From positions 2,666-30,383 of the forward strand of contig MGLN01000133.1 in the NCBI GenBank assembly GCA_001796045.1: a stretch of 27,718 nt of DNA, read 5' to 3'. Under the pieces are notes generated by a model. That model saw only the letters and a list, made by a program, of their open reading frames with translations. It had not been told where the DNA came from and searched no databases. Source of the stretch: Caulobacterales bacterium RIFOXYB1_FULL_67_16 (GTDB taxonomy: Bacteria; Pseudomonadota; Alphaproteobacteria; Caulobacterales; Caulobacteraceae). Made by a program: the position numbers and the translations under genes. The number at the start of each line of letters is the position of its first letter. The stretch's first letter is position 1. This document shows positions 7,207-15,262 of the stretch, piece by piece.

Positions 7207-9183
7207 TCAAACCGCCACCTGCGCGCCCAGCTCGACCACGCGGCCCGGCGGGATGTGGAAGAAGTCGGTCGGATTGGCGGCGTTGCGCATCAGGAAGATG
7301 AACAGCTTGTCCTGCCACAGGGGCATGCCCTGGCGCGCCGAGGGGATCAGCGAGCGACGGCCCAGGAAGAAGCTGGTCGACATGATGTCGAACTTCAGCC
7401 CCTGCCTGCGGCACAGGCCCAGGGCGCGCGGCACGTTCGGCGTCTCCATGAAGCCGTAGGTGATGGTCAGACGCTTGAAGTCGTCATTGATCGGCTCCAT
7501 CCGCACCCGATCGGCCTCCCTGACGCGGGGCCGTTCGGAGGTGCGCACGGTCAGGATGACGTTCTTCTCGTGCAGCACCTTGTTGTGCTTGAGATTGTGC
7601 ATCAGGGCGACCGGGGCGACGTCGGGGTCGCTGGTCAGGAAGATGGCCGTTCCGGGCGCGCGATGGGGCGGCCGGGCCTGAAGCATCTCGATCAGGTCGC
7701 TCAGAGGCAGGCTGTCCTTGCGGGTCTTGGTCGTCAGGATCTGGGTGCCGCGCACCCAGGTCCACATGATCAGGACCAGCATCGCCCCCAGGACCAGGGG
7801 CATCCAGGCGCCGTCGGGGATCTTCAGCAGGTTCGACGTCAGGAAGACGCCGTCGATGAAGGCGAACGGAATCAGGGTGCCGGCCACGGCCCACATCGGC
7901 CATTTCCAGCCCTTGGTGATGACCGAATAGGCCATCAGGGTGTTGACCAGCATGGTGCCGGTGACGGCCACCCCATAGGCGGCGGTCAGATTGTGCGAGC
8001 TCTGGAACACGACCAGCAGCAGCAGCACCCCGATCATCAGGAAGCTGTTGACCGCCGGGACATAGATCTGGCCGGCCTGGGTCTCGGAGGTGTTGCGGAT
8101 GTCGATCCGGGGCAGCAGGCCCAGCTGCACCGCCTGCTGGGTCACCGAGAAGGCGCCGGTGATCACGGCCTGGGAGGCGATGACCGTGGCGGCGGTGGCC
8201 AGGATCAGCATCGGCCAGTAGGCCATCTCCGGCACCATGTTCCAGAACGGATTCTCGGAGGCGGCCGGATTGTCGAGGATCAGGGCGCCCTGGCCCAGAT
8301 AGTTCAGGGTCAGGCAGGGCAGGACGAAGGCCAGCCAGCCCATGCGGATCGGCGCCTTTCCGAAATGGCCCATGTCCGCATACAGGGCCTCGGCCCCGGT
8401 CACGGCCAGGAAGACGCTGCCCAGGATGATGAAGCCCAGGAAGCCGTCGTTGATCAGCAGCATCACCCCATAGTGGGGCGACAGGGCCCGCAGGATGCTG
8501 ACGTCGTCGAAGATGTGATAGAGGCCCAGGCCCCCCAGGCTGAGGAACCAGACGGCGGTGATCGGGCCGAAATACTTGGCCAGGCTGGCTGTGCCGCCCG
8601 ACTGGGCCATGAACAGGGCCACCAGAATCCCGGCCGAGATCGGCACGATGAAGGGATCCAGCCGACCCGCCAGGCCGGGGGCGTCCTGCAGGCCCTCGAC
8701 GGCCGACAGCACCGAAATGGCCGGGGTGATGATGCCGTCGCCGTAGAACAGGGCTGCGCCGCAGACGCCCAGGATGAAGATCCAGGCGCTGCGCCGGCCG
8801 ACCGCATGCTGGGCCAGGGCCATCAGGGACAGGGTGCCGCCCTCGCCCTTGTTGTCCGCCCGCATCAGGAAGAAGACATATTTGAAGGTCACCACGACCA
8901 TCAGGGCCCAGAAGGCCAGGGAGACCACGCCGATCACGGCCAGGTCGCCGCCCACGCCCGAGCGGGCGTGATCGATCGCCTCGCGCAGGGCGTAAAGCGG
9001 GCTGGTGCCGATGTCGCCGAACACCACGCCGATCGCGCCGACCGTCAGGGCCCAGAAGCCGCCGTGCTTGGCGATCTGGCCTCCGGGAGCGTGGGACTCG
9101 GGTCCCGTGGCGTGGGTGGGTTTGTCCGGCGTATTCGACGCGGCGGGGAGAGCGCTCGCGTCGTGGGGAGTATCCCCGGCCAT
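7207..9183 (-). CDS. kup: Low-affinity potassium uptake protein Kup
   Basis: Inner-membrane K+/H+ symporter of the Kup/HAK/KT family, 658 residues. The family signature G-D-I-G-T-S-P-L-Y-A is at 56-65, after a 40-residue polar N-terminus. About twelve hydrophobic helices follow, to roughly residue 440-460. The cytoplasmic C-terminal part has the usual H-N-K-V-L-H-E-K-N-V block and a late F-F-L-G-R-R segment. The start at 9183 is fixed by GGAGG about 6 nt upstream; an ATG 21 codons further upstream lacks this support. It is the first gene of the long minus-strand run and is divergent from the Rrf2 regulator, with 167 bp between them. Confidence 0.96.
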   Translation of the reverse strand: MAGDTPHDASALPAASNTPDKPTHATGPESHAPGGQIAKHGGFWALTVGAIGVVFGDIGTSPLYALREAIDHARSGVGGDLAVIGVVSLAFWALMVVVTFKYVFFLMRADNKGEGGTLSLMALAQHAVGRRSAWIFILGVCGAALFYGDGIITPAISVLSAVEGLQDAPGLAGRLDPFIVPISAGILVALFMAQSGGTASLAKYFGPITAVWFLSLGGLGLYHIFDDVSILRALSPHYGVMLLINDGFLGFIILGSVFLAVTGAEALYADMGHFGKAPIRMGWLAFVLPCLTLNYLGQGALILDNPAASENPFWNMVPEMAYWPMLILATAATVIASQAVITGAFSVTQQAVQLGLLPRIDIRNTSETQAGQIYVPAVNSFLMIGVLLLLVVFQSSHNLTAAYGVAVTGTMLVNTLMAYSVITKGWKWPMWAVAGTLIPFAFIDGVFLTSNLLKIPDGAWMPLVLGAMLVLIMWTWVRGTQILTTKTRKDSLPLSDLIEMLQARPPHRAPGTAIFLTSDPDVAPVALMHNLKHNKVLHEKNVILTVRTSERPRVREADRVRMEPINDDFKRLTITYGFMETPNVPRALGLCRRQGLKFDIMSTSFFLGRRSLIPSARQGMPLWQDKLFIFLMRNAANPTDFFHIPPGRVVELGAQVAV

Positions 9184-9271
9184 GCGTATCCTCCGGGTCT
9201 CCGACGACAGGTCGAGCCCTTCAAAGCGGCGAGCCTTTAGGCGCATTCCGCGCCCGCTTCAATCGTGACGC

Positions 9272-9290
9272 GCGGGATTCGGTTTCCCGC
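9272..9290. repeat. Inverted repeat in the kup / Rrf2 intergenic region
   Basis: GCGGGA (9272-9277) and TCCCGC (9285-9290) are exact reverse complements around a 7-nt centre. They sit in the 167-bp divergent region between kup and the Rrf2-type regulator, about 60 bp before the regulator's start. This is a plausible operator position for autoregulation. A GATTC, a possible GANTC CcrM methylation site in Caulobacterales, lies inside it at 9277-9281. Function is inferred from position only. Confidence 0.4.
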
Positions 9291-9350
9291 CAGACGCAGA
9301 GATTTGTGATTTCGCCTCAGAACGCCTATTTTCCTTGCAGGAACACAACC

Positions 9351-9821
9351 ATGTCAGACAGCCAGCGCTTTCCCGTCGCCGCCCACGCCTTGGCCTATAT
9401 GGCTCACAAGGGCGCCTTTTCGCCTGACCGGGCGGCGCCCAGCGGCGTCCTGGCCTCGTCCATCCCGACCAATCCGGTGGTGGTGCGTCGGGTCACAGCC
9501 CTGTTGGCCAAAGCCGGGCTGATCGCCACCCGGCCGGGCGCTACCGGCGGATCCTGGCTGTTGCAGCAGCCCGAGGATATCCGCCTGGACACGGTTCTGA
9601 AGGCCGTCAACGGTTGCGCCCACATCGGCTCACCTCCGGCCGGCGCCAAGGGCTGCCCGATCAGCGAACATATTCCGCGCCAGGTGGCCAAGGCCCTGAC
9701 CGCCGCCGACGAGGCCGCGACCGAGGCCCTGTCGAAGATCACCATCGCCGATCTGCTGGCCGAGAATCCGCCGTCCCTGGCGGCCTTCACGCCGCACAAG
9801 TCCTGCCCCGTCGCGGCCTGA
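9351..9821 (+). CDS. Rrf2 family transcriptional regulator
   Basis: A 156-residue winged-helix regulator of the Rrf2/BadM family. Markers are the N-terminal helix R-F-P-V-A-A-H-A-L-A-Y-M-A, the recognition region S-I-P-T-N-P-V-V-V-R-R-V (37-48), and the wing with L-I-A-T-R-P-G-A-T-G-G-S-W-L (57-70). Three cysteines are at 89, 102 and 152; the spacing does not match the tight three-Cys cluster of IscR or NsrR, so Fe-S binding is uncertain and a thiol redox switch is equally possible. I chose ATG 9351, with CAGGAA about 7 nt upstream; a GTG at 9306 is in frame but adds non-family residues. The SDR gene starts 7 bp after its stop, so the two are probably one transcript and the SDR is a candidate target. 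Confidence 0.88.
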   Translation: MSDSQRFPVAAHALAYMAHKGAFSPDRAAPSGVLASSIPTNPVVVRRVTALLAKAGLIATRPGATGGSWLLQQPEDIRLDTVLKAVNGCAHIGSPPAGAKGCPISEHIPRQVAKALTAADEAATEALSKITIADLLAENPPSLAAFTPHKSCPVAA

Positions 9822-9828
9822 CGCTCGG

Positions 9829-10626
9829 ATGCGCCGGACGGTCCTCGTCACCGGGGCTTCGGCCGGCATTGGCGCGGCCCTGGCCCGGACCTATGCGGCT
9901 AACGGCTGGAACCTGATCCTGACCGCGCGACGGGAGGGGCCGCTGCAGGCTCTGGCCGATGAACTGACCGCCGCCCATGGCGTGACCGCGACCGTGATCC
10001 CGGAAGATCTGTCCGACCGGGCGGCCGCTGAACGATTGATCGCCGCCGTCGCGGCGCGGGGCCTGACGATCGACGGCCTGGTCAATAATGCGGGCTTCAG
10101 CCGGGTGACCGGCTTTCTCGACACCGAGCTGAGCGCCCACCGGGCCATGATCCAGGTCATGCTGACGGCGCCGGTTGAGCTGTCGCGCCTGGTCCTGCCC
10201 GGCATGGTCCAGCGGGGCTTCGGCCGGGTGCTGAACGTGGCCTCCCTGGCGGGCCAGATGCCGGCGACCGGCGGCGACACCCTGTACGGACCGATCAAGA
10301 GCTTCCTGATCAAGGCCTCCCAGGGCCTGCACCTGGAGACCTTGGGTACGGGGGTTCATGTGACGGTCCTGAACCCCGGCTACACCCTGACCGAGTTCCA
10401 CGACGTCAATGGGTCACGCGATCAGGTGTCGCGCGCCTATCCGGCCTGGATGTGGATGGACGCCGCCCGCGTCGCCCGCATCGGCTATGAAGCCTGCGAG
10501 GCCAATCGGCCCAGCGTGACGCCGGGGGTGATGAATAATCTGATGGCCGGGCTGGCGCGCTTCCTGCCCGACGGTCTGGCGCTGCGCATGGTGGCGAACC
10601 ACGCCAAACGGCTGGACCGGCTTTAA
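9829..10626 (+). CDS. SDR family NAD(P)-dependent oxidoreductase
   Basis: A 265-residue classical short-chain dehydrogenase/reductase. The cofactor loop T-G-A-S-A-G-I-G is at 8-15, N-N-A-G at 86-89, catalytic Ser139, and Y-G-P-I-K giving Tyr153 and Lys157. A-R-R at 33-35, after the second strand, suggests a preference for NADP(H). The P-G-Y-T-L-T-E-F motif after the active site is typical of the DltE/YqjQ-like subgroup of SDRs acting on unknown substrates. It is 7 bp downstream of the Rrf2 regulator. Its TAA shares bases with the TAA of the convergent dsbD-like gene (TTTAA at 10622-10626), so there is no room for a terminator between them. Confidence 0.92.
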   Translation: MRRTVLVTGASAGIGAALARTYAANGWNLILTARREGPLQALADELTAAHGVTATVIPEDLSDRAAAERLIAAVAARGLTIDGLVNNAGFSRVTGFLDTELSAHRAMIQVMLTAPVELSRLVLPGMVQRGFGRVLNVASLAGQMPATGGDTLYGPIKSFLIKASQGLHLETLGTGVHVTVLNPGYTLTEFHDVNGSRDQVSRAYPAWMWMDAARVARIGYEACEANRPSVTPGVMNNLMAGLARFLPDGLALRMVANHAKRLDRL

Positions 10627-12827
10627 GAGGCCGGATCGGGGGTTCGTGCGGTCTGCAGGGCCTCAGCCACCACACCCTCGGTCAACAGTTGCGGCAGGAT
10701 GCGGGGCTCGCCGCCGCCCGCCGGATACAGCAGATACAAGGGCACGCCGGATCGACCGTGACGTTCCAGCTCGCGGGTGACGGCGTCGTCGCGACGGGTC
10801 CAGTCCCCGACCAGATAGACGGCGTTCGCCGCCTGCAAGGCCTCGGCGACGCGGGGCGAGGACAGGGCGGCGCGCTCGTTGATCTTGCAGGTGACGCACC
10901 AGTCGGCGGTGAAATTGACCAGGACCGGGCGGCCCTGGGCCTGGGCGGCGCGGACGGTCTCGGTGGACCAGGGGGCGGCGGCCAGAGGGCCGGCCTCCGG
11001 CGCCGTTTCAGGTTCGGCCGGTCGCCCGGCGGCGAGACCGGCGAAGGCGAGAGCGACCACAAGGGCGACGGTCGCCGCCACGGCGCTGACCACGGCGGTC
11101 CCGCCCTCGTTGCGACGCATCTGGTTAACGCCTGTCAACCATAGACCGAAGGCCAGCATCAGGGCGGCGGCCAGGAACAGCGCCAGGGCCTCGGCGCCGG
11201 TCTGGCGCGAAAACACCCAGACTAGCCAAAGGGCCGCGCCGTACATGGGGAAGGCCAGCAGGCCCTTCAGCCGCTCCATCCACCGGCCGGGTCGGGGAAG
11301 GCGTCGCAGCAGGCCGGGCGACAGGCTGACGGCCAGATAGGGCAGGCCCAGACCCAGGCCCAGCATCAGGAAGACCAGCAGGGCGGCGGGCCAGGGCATG
11401 ACCAGGGCGGCCCCCAGGGCGGCGGCCATGAAGGGGGCGGTGCAGGGGGCGGCGACGACGACCGCCAGAACTCCGGTGAAGAAGGCGCCCGTTCCGCCCG
11501 GCAGGCGCGACAGGGGACCGGCGCCGGCGCCCTGAAGCCCCGCGCCCATATGAAAGACGCCCGACAGGTTCAGTCCGACCGCCAGCATCAGCAGGGCCAG
11601 GCCGGCGATCACCGGCGGGGATTGCAGCTGGAAGCCCCAGCCTATGGCCTCGCCGCCGGCGCGCAGGATCAGCAGGAGGACGGCCAGGACCAGGAAGCTG
11701 ACCAGAACCCCGGCCAGGAACAGCAGGCCGTCGCGGCGGGCCTCGCGAGGCTGATGGGCGGAGGCGGCCAGGGCCGCCGCCTTCATCGCCAGAATGGGGA
11801 AGACGCAGGGCATCAGGTTCAGGATCAGGCCGCCCAGCAGGGCGAAGACGGCCGACTGAAGGATCAGGACCAGGCCGGTCCTGTTCGGGGTGGACGGCTC
11901 GACCTCTCCCGCCAGGGTTCGGCCGCCGGTGGTTCCTGTCAGGATGGGGCCTGCATTGGCCGTGATCTCCCAGGCCCCGACGTCGGTGGCCAGCACGCCC
12001 GAGATCGGGCCGTCGAGGCCTGTGGATTTCAGCTCGCCGCCGGGGACCAGGCTCAGGCTCAGGCCTTCCGGTCCGGTCTGGCCCGACTGGGCGGCGGCGT
12101 GGTCGATGACGCCGCCGTCGAACGGATAGAAGACGGCCTGGGTCGGTTCGCCTTCCGCCAGGGCCGCCGCCAGGGGCCCGCCGGTCGCCGACAGGGTCAG
12201 GACCCCGCCCTCCAGGGTGGCGCGGGCCGCGATCCCCGCCGGACGGGGCGCGGCGGCCAGCACGGCCTCCAGGGCGGCGCCGTGATCGCGATCCAGCGGC
12301 GGCGCGCCCTCGCGGATCGGCAGGTCCAGGCGCAGGCTCATCTGCACCGGCACGCACATCTGGTCGCTGCAGACCAGGAACAGGACGTCGGCGGTCAGGG
12401 GCAGGACGGTTCCGGGCCGGGCCGAGGCCGGAACCTCGATCGGCACGGGCAGATAGACCTCGCCCGAGTATCCATAGTTGACCAGGCTCATCAGTCGCTG
12501 ACGACTGGGCAGGGGCCAGACGATCTCGCCGGCCTTCACCCCGGCCGGCAGGCGCCAGTCGATGGTGGTCGGCCCCCCGGAATCGCCGGGATTGCGCCAA
12601 TAGGTGTGCCAGCCCGGCGCGATCGTCTGGCGCACGGCGACGACGACGGTCGAGCCCGGCGCCGCCCATTGCGACAGGGGGACCAGTTCGGCCTCGATAT
12701 TGTCGGCCCGCTGCGGTCCCGGCGAAACCGCCGCCGAGGGTTCGACCGGACGGCTGACGGGCTGGGCGTCGGCGACGCCCGGCAGGCTGCACAGGCAGAG
12801 GGCGAACAGAAGGGCGAGGGCGCGCAT
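10623..12827 (-). CDS. dsbD: DsbD/ScsB-type protein-disulfide reductase
   Basis: A 734-residue membrane protein that carries electrons from cytoplasmic thioredoxin to periplasmic thiol proteins. Three parts are visible. First comes a signal peptide (1-21) and a periplasmic domain with Cys153 and Cys158 in V-C-S-D-Q-M-C-V. Next is a membrane domain of about eight helices (318-600) with Cys341 in M-P-C-V-F-P and Cys462 in A-P-C-T-A-P-F. Last is a C-terminal thioredoxin-like domain with W-C-V-T-C (643-647). All six redox cysteines expected of a DsbD are present. The long periplasmic domain with the C-x4-C pair resembles ScsB-like members more than E. coli DsbD. The RBS is weak. It follows the OmpA-like lipoprotein gene by 65 bp on the same strand. 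Confidence 0.9.
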   Translation of the reverse strand: MRALALLFALCLCSLPGVADAQPVSRPVEPSAAVSPGPQRADNIEAELVPLSQWAAPGSTVVVAVRQTIAPGWHTYWRNPGDSGGPTTIDWRLPAGVKAGEIVWPLPSRQRLMSLVNYGYSGEVYLPVPIEVPASARPGTVLPLTADVLFLVCSDQMCVPVQMSLRLDLPIREGAPPLDRDHGAALEAVLAAAPRPAGIAARATLEGGVLTLSATGGPLAAALAEGEPTQAVFYPFDGGVIDHAAAQSGQTGPEGLSLSLVPGGELKSTGLDGPISGVLATDVGAWEITANAGPILTGTTGGRTLAGEVEPSTPNRTGLVLILQSAVFALLGGLILNLMPCVFPILAMKAAALAASAHQPREARRDGLLFLAGVLVSFLVLAVLLLILRAGGEAIGWGFQLQSPPVIAGLALLMLAVGLNLSGVFHMGAGLQGAGAGPLSRLPGGTGAFFTGVLAVVVAAPCTAPFMAAALGAALVMPWPAALLVFLMLGLGLGLPYLAVSLSPGLLRRLPRPGRWMERLKGLLAFPMYGAALWLVWVFSRQTGAEALALFLAAALMLAFGLWLTGVNQMRRNEGGTAVVSAVAATVALVVALAFAGLAAGRPAEPETAPEAGPLAAAPWSTETVRAAQAQGRPVLVNFTADWCVTCKINERAALSSPRVAEALQAANAVYLVGDWTRRDDAVTRELERHGRSGVPLYLLYPAGGGEPRILPQLLTEGVVAEALQTARTPDPAS

Positions 12828-12892
12828 GCCGTGCTTTTAGGCCCTGGAGGTGAACCTGTCAGCGCATCTGTGGTCGCTTCGTCCCTCCGGCA

Positions 12893-13342
12893 TTACCGGC
12901 GCGGGCGGGCGTCCACCACGATCTCGGTGCGGCGACGCAGGGGCTCGGCCGCCCCGGTCGCCGTGGTCGCGCCCGTGTCGCCGGCGGCCGCCACCTCGAA
13001 GGCGGGCGTCGGCAGGCCGGCCGCGCCCAGGGCCTCGGCTACGGTGCGGGCGCGGCGTTGCGACAGGCTCAGATTGGCCTCGCTGGCGCCGGTGGCGTCG
13101 GCCAGGCCCAGGACCTGGACGCTGCGCACCTCGCAGGTCCGCAGCACGCCCGCCGCCGCCTCCACCGCCTGGGCCGCCGCCTCGGTCAGCCGCGCCTCGT
13201 TCTCGCGGAAATAGATGTCGAACCGAACGGGCGCGCACGGCGACTCGCCCGTCACGATCGCCTCGCGCCGCATCGGCGTCGCACAGGCGCCCAGCGCCAG
13301 CACTCCAGCCAGGCCCGCCATCCCCAAATGTCTCATGCTCAT
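12893..13342 (-). CDS. OmpA-like peptidoglycan-associated lipoprotein
   Basis: A 149-residue protein with a lipoprotein signal (L-A-L-G-A-C, lipidated Cys20). A compact OmpA C-terminal-like domain follows from about residue 38: the F-D-I-Y-F strand, L-T-x-x-A-A-Q-A-V helix, V-Q-V-L-G-L-A-D-A-T-G (75-85), N-L-S-L-S-Q-R-R-A-R-T-V helix and a final R-R-R-T-E-I-V-V strand. Such domains bind the meso-diaminopimelate of peptidoglycan and tether the outer membrane. The N-L-S-x-x-R helix and R-R-x-E strand fit, while the usual G-H-T-D loop is G-L-A-D here. Two ATGs at 13342 and 13336 are possible; GGGGAG lies just upstream. The promoter must lie after the terminator at 13357-13389 unless there is readthrough. 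Confidence 0.85.
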   Translation of the reverse strand: MSMRHLGMAGLAGVLALGACATPMRREAIVTGESPCAPVRFDIYFRENEARLTEAAAQAVEAAAGVLRTCEVRSVQVLGLADATGASEANLSLSQRRARTVAEALGAAGLPTPAFEVAAAGDTGATTATGAAEPLRRRTEIVVDARPRR

Positions 13343-13356
13343 CCCGCTCCCCGCAG

Positions 13357-13389
13357 AAAAAAGGGCGGCCCGCCTCGACGAACCGCCCT
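13357..13389 (-). terminator. Intrinsic terminator of the glycine-zipper gene
   Basis: Read on the minus strand, AGGGCGG and CCGCCCT form a perfect 7-bp stem around a 14-nt loop, followed by a run of six T (A-run at 13357-13362). It is 45 nt downstream of the stop of the glycine-zipper lipoprotein gene and just upstream of the OmpA-like gene, so it should separate the two transcripts. Confidence 0.8.
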
Positions 13390-13433
13390 CCCGATCAGAT
13401 AGCCGCGACGAAGCCCGCTCCGCCGCCCGCCGA

Positions 13434-13775
13434 TCAATACCGGCGCTGGCCGTTGTCCCAGTAGCATTCGTCCTGGCGGTTGTCGTAGCAGTAGTAATAC
13501 CGGCCTTGGCTGTCGCGATAACGCTGCTGGTTGTTTCGGTCCTGGGCCGAGCCGCGGATGGCGCCGGCTGCGCCGCCCAGGGCGCCGCCGATCAGGGCGC
13601 CGGTGGCCGCGTTGCCGCCGCCCACATTATTGCCGATGACGGCGCCGGCGACGGCGCCGAGGCCGGCGCCGATGGCGCCCTGGCGAACCGTCTGGTTCGA
13701 GTTGCCGTAAGGGTCGCTGGCGCAAGCCGAGGCCAGAAGGCCGGCCCCGGCGATCGCGATGATGGCCTTGTTCAT
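13434..13775 (-). CDS. Glycine-zipper lipoprotein
   Basis: A small envelope protein of 113 residues. The signal ends in L-A-S-A-C with lipidated Cys18. A glycine-zipper region (about 33-75) with repeated G-x3-G spacing (G-A-I-G-A-G-L-G, then G-A-L-I-G-G-A-L-G-G) resembles the 17-kDa antigen / Gly-zipper 2TM families. The tail (77-113) is polar and rich in Arg, Gln, Tyr and Asp, with two cysteines (96 and 104) that could form a disulfide. AGAGGA lies about 8 nt upstream of the ATG. A sigma-EcfG-type promoter ends 38 nt upstream of the start and a terminator follows the gene, so it is predicted to be a single-gene stress transcript. The molecular function of the family is poorly known. Confidence 0.85.
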   Translation of the reverse strand: MNKAIIAIAGAGLLASACASDPYGNSNQTVRQGAIGAGLGAVAGAVIGNNVGGGNAATGALIGGALGGAAGAIRGSAQDRNNQQRYRDSQGRYYYCYDNRQDECYWDNGQRRY

Positions 13776-13812
13776 GATGAAATCCTCTGTCTGGGTTCGC
13801 CCCGAAGGCGAT

Positions 13813-13837
13813 AACGATGGAATACGGCTGCGGTTCC
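13813..13837 (-). promoter_or_regulatory. Sigma-EcfG-type promoter of the glycine-zipper gene
   Basis: On the minus strand GGAAC (13837-13833) and CGTT (13816-13813) are separated by exactly 16 nt. This matches the general stress response consensus of alphaproteobacteria (EcfG; SigT in Caulobacter). The expected start of transcription near 13805 gives a leader of about 30 nt to the ATG at 13775. Spacing and orientation match two other copies in this window. Confidence 0.8.
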
Positions 13838-13909
13838 CGTGTCTATCGTCGTTCTGCAGAAGGCGTTAAGCTTCATCACCGGGCGGGGTTCCGGACATAA
13901 GGGGGAAGT

Positions 13910-14260
13910 ATGCGGTACTTGCAAACGGCGCGCGCCGCCGACGGCGCGGAAGGCCCGATCTGGGCGCGGCGGAAAAAGAGGAAGGCCTCCGCCGCCCCTC
14001 TGATCAATTTTCTGGTCACCCTGCTGGCGGTGTTCGGGGCCCTGACCCTGGTCCTGTCGATTAAGGAGCGGTCGATCGCCGAGGCCGGTCGGATGATGGA
14101 CGGCTGGATCGCTACTGGCTGGGCCGGGGCCCAGAGGTTGGCGGGCCGCACGCCCGAGGCGGCCGAGGCGGCCGCCGACAAGGCCGGAAAGGCGGCCGAG
14201 AAGACCGGGGACGCCCTGGAAGCCGGCGCCGCCACGGCCCGCGACGAGCTGAAGTCCTAG
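13910..14260 (+). CDS. Small single-pass membrane protein, unknown function
   Basis: 116 residues; I do not recognise a family. A basic segment R-R-K-K-R-K (20-25) precedes one transmembrane helix (about 31-50), so the N-terminus is probably cytoplasmic. The rest (52-116) is a long, Ala/Glu/Lys-rich helical stretch with E-A-A-E-A-A-A-D-K-A-G-K-A-A-E-type repeats, likely amphipathic or coiled. The start is supported by AAGGGGGAAG just before the ATG at 13910. It is divergent from the glycine-zipper gene with 134 bp between them. The lipid kinase gene follows at 45 bp on the same strand, so co-transcription is likely. Confidence 0.75.
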   Translation: MRYLQTARAADGAEGPIWARRKKRKASAAPLINFLVTLLAVFGALTLVLSIKERSIAEAGRMMDGWIATGWAGAQRLAGRTPEAAEAAADKAGKAAEKTGDALEAGAATARDELKS

Positions 14261-14305
14261 TCAGGCTTGGCGGGAACGGGCGGGGCTGCGGAACGTTCGG
14301 GCGAC

Positions 14306-15262
14306 ATGACCGATATCGCCAGTCCAGACCCCGAGGCCGAATCCGGCCAGCCGTCGCCTGCGGCCTTGCGAGGTCTGACGCCTCACGCCCCCCTGAAACG
14401 GGCGGTGATGCTGGTCAACCCGCTGTCGGGCGGCGTCGGGCCCCGCGCAGCAAGCGAGGCCGAGGCCATCCTGGCGGAGTACGAGGTCGAGGCGCGGGTC
14501 GTGACGCTGGAGGGGGGCGGTTTCGATCAGGCCATCGCCGATGCCTTTGCGGCCTCGGCCGACGTGATTTTCGTTCTGGCCGGGGACGGGACGGCGCGTT
14601 CGGTGGCGTCCAAGGCTCGGCCGGATGGGCCCATGATCGCTCCTCTGCCGGGCGGAACGATGAACATGCTGCCCAAGGCGCTTTATGGCACGAGCGACTG
14701 GAAAGCGGCCCTGCGTCTCGCTCTGGAGGAGGGGCAGCCCCAACTGGTGTCGGGCGGCGAGGTGGAGGGCGAGTATTTCTATTGCGCAGCCATACTGGGC
14801 TCCCCGGCCCTGTGGGCGCCGGCCCGCGAAGCGATGCGGACCGGCAAGCTGCGCCTGGCCTGGGCCTATGCCCGCCGGGCGCTGAAGCGGGCCTTCACCG
14901 GTCGACTGCGGTTCAGCCTGGACGGGGGCGGGCGCCGCCGCGCGGAGGCCCTGGTGCTGATCAGCCCGATGATCTCCAAGGCGATGGAGACCCCGACGGG
15001 ACTGGAGGCGGCCGCCATGGATCCCTCGGACGCGGCCCAGGCCTTCCGACTGGCGGCCAACGCCCTGTTCAGCGACTGGCGTCATGATCCGGCGGTCTCG
15101 ACCCGCTCCGCCCGACGTATCGACGTCCGCGCCCGGTCGCGGATACCCGCCGTGATCGACGGGGAACCCGTCCTGCTGAAGCCCGAGGCGACCGTGCGAT
15201 TCATTCCCCAGGCCTTCCGCGCCCTCGCCCCTCGACCCCCGGCGGCCGAGGACAGCGTCTGA
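14306..15262 (+). CDS. Diacylglycerol kinase family lipid kinase
   Basis: 318 residues with the DAGK catalytic fold that phosphorylates a lipid hydroxyl with ATP at the membrane. Visible motifs are V-N-P-L-S-G-G (37-43), the nucleotide loop A-G-D-G-T (92-96, where the family usually has G-G-D-G-T) and P-G-G-T-M-N-M-L (115-122). The C-terminal beta-sandwich domain ends with I-D-G-E-P, which matches the family's I-D-G-E motif. I chose ATG 14306; a TTG at 14267 is in frame but lacks an RBS. The lipid acceptor is unknown. Diacylglycerol or a sphingoid/ceramide lipid are candidates in Caulobacterales, which is inference. The stop overlaps the start of the metallophosphoesterase (TGATG). Confidence 0.88.
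   Translation: MTDIASPDPEAESGQPSPAALRGLTPHAPLKRAVMLVNPLSGGVGPRAASEAEAILAEYEVEARVVTLEGGGFDQAIADAFAASADVIFVLAGDGTARSVASKARPDGPMIAPLPGGTMNMLPKALYGTSDWKAALRLALEEGQPQLVSGGEVEGEYFYCAAILGSPALWAPAREAMRTGKLRLAWAYARRALKRAFTGRLRFSLDGGGRRRAEALVLISPMISKAMETPTGLEAAAMDPSDAAQAFRLAANALFSDWRHDPAVSTRSARRIDVRARSRIPAVIDGEPVLLKPEATVRFIPQAFRALAPRPPAAEDSV

Noticed and set aside
7255..9240. Long plus-strand open frame opposite kup, rich in Gly, Gln, His and Asp
   Set aside because: Antisense shadow of a well-recognised gene in GC-rich DNA; no family resemblance and no RBS support.
9306..9350. GTG start for the Rrf2 regulator at 9306
   Set aside because: Adds 15 residues before the usual family N-terminus; ATG 9351 has a better RBS.
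14267..14305. TTG start for the lipid kinase at 14267
   Set aside because: No RBS and the added 13 residues are not conserved-looking; ATG 14306 is preferred.
14291..14320. GGAAC at 14291 as a plus-strand EcfG promoter
   Set aside because: The base block 16 nt downstream is CGAT rather than CGTT and the site would overlap the kinase start codon.
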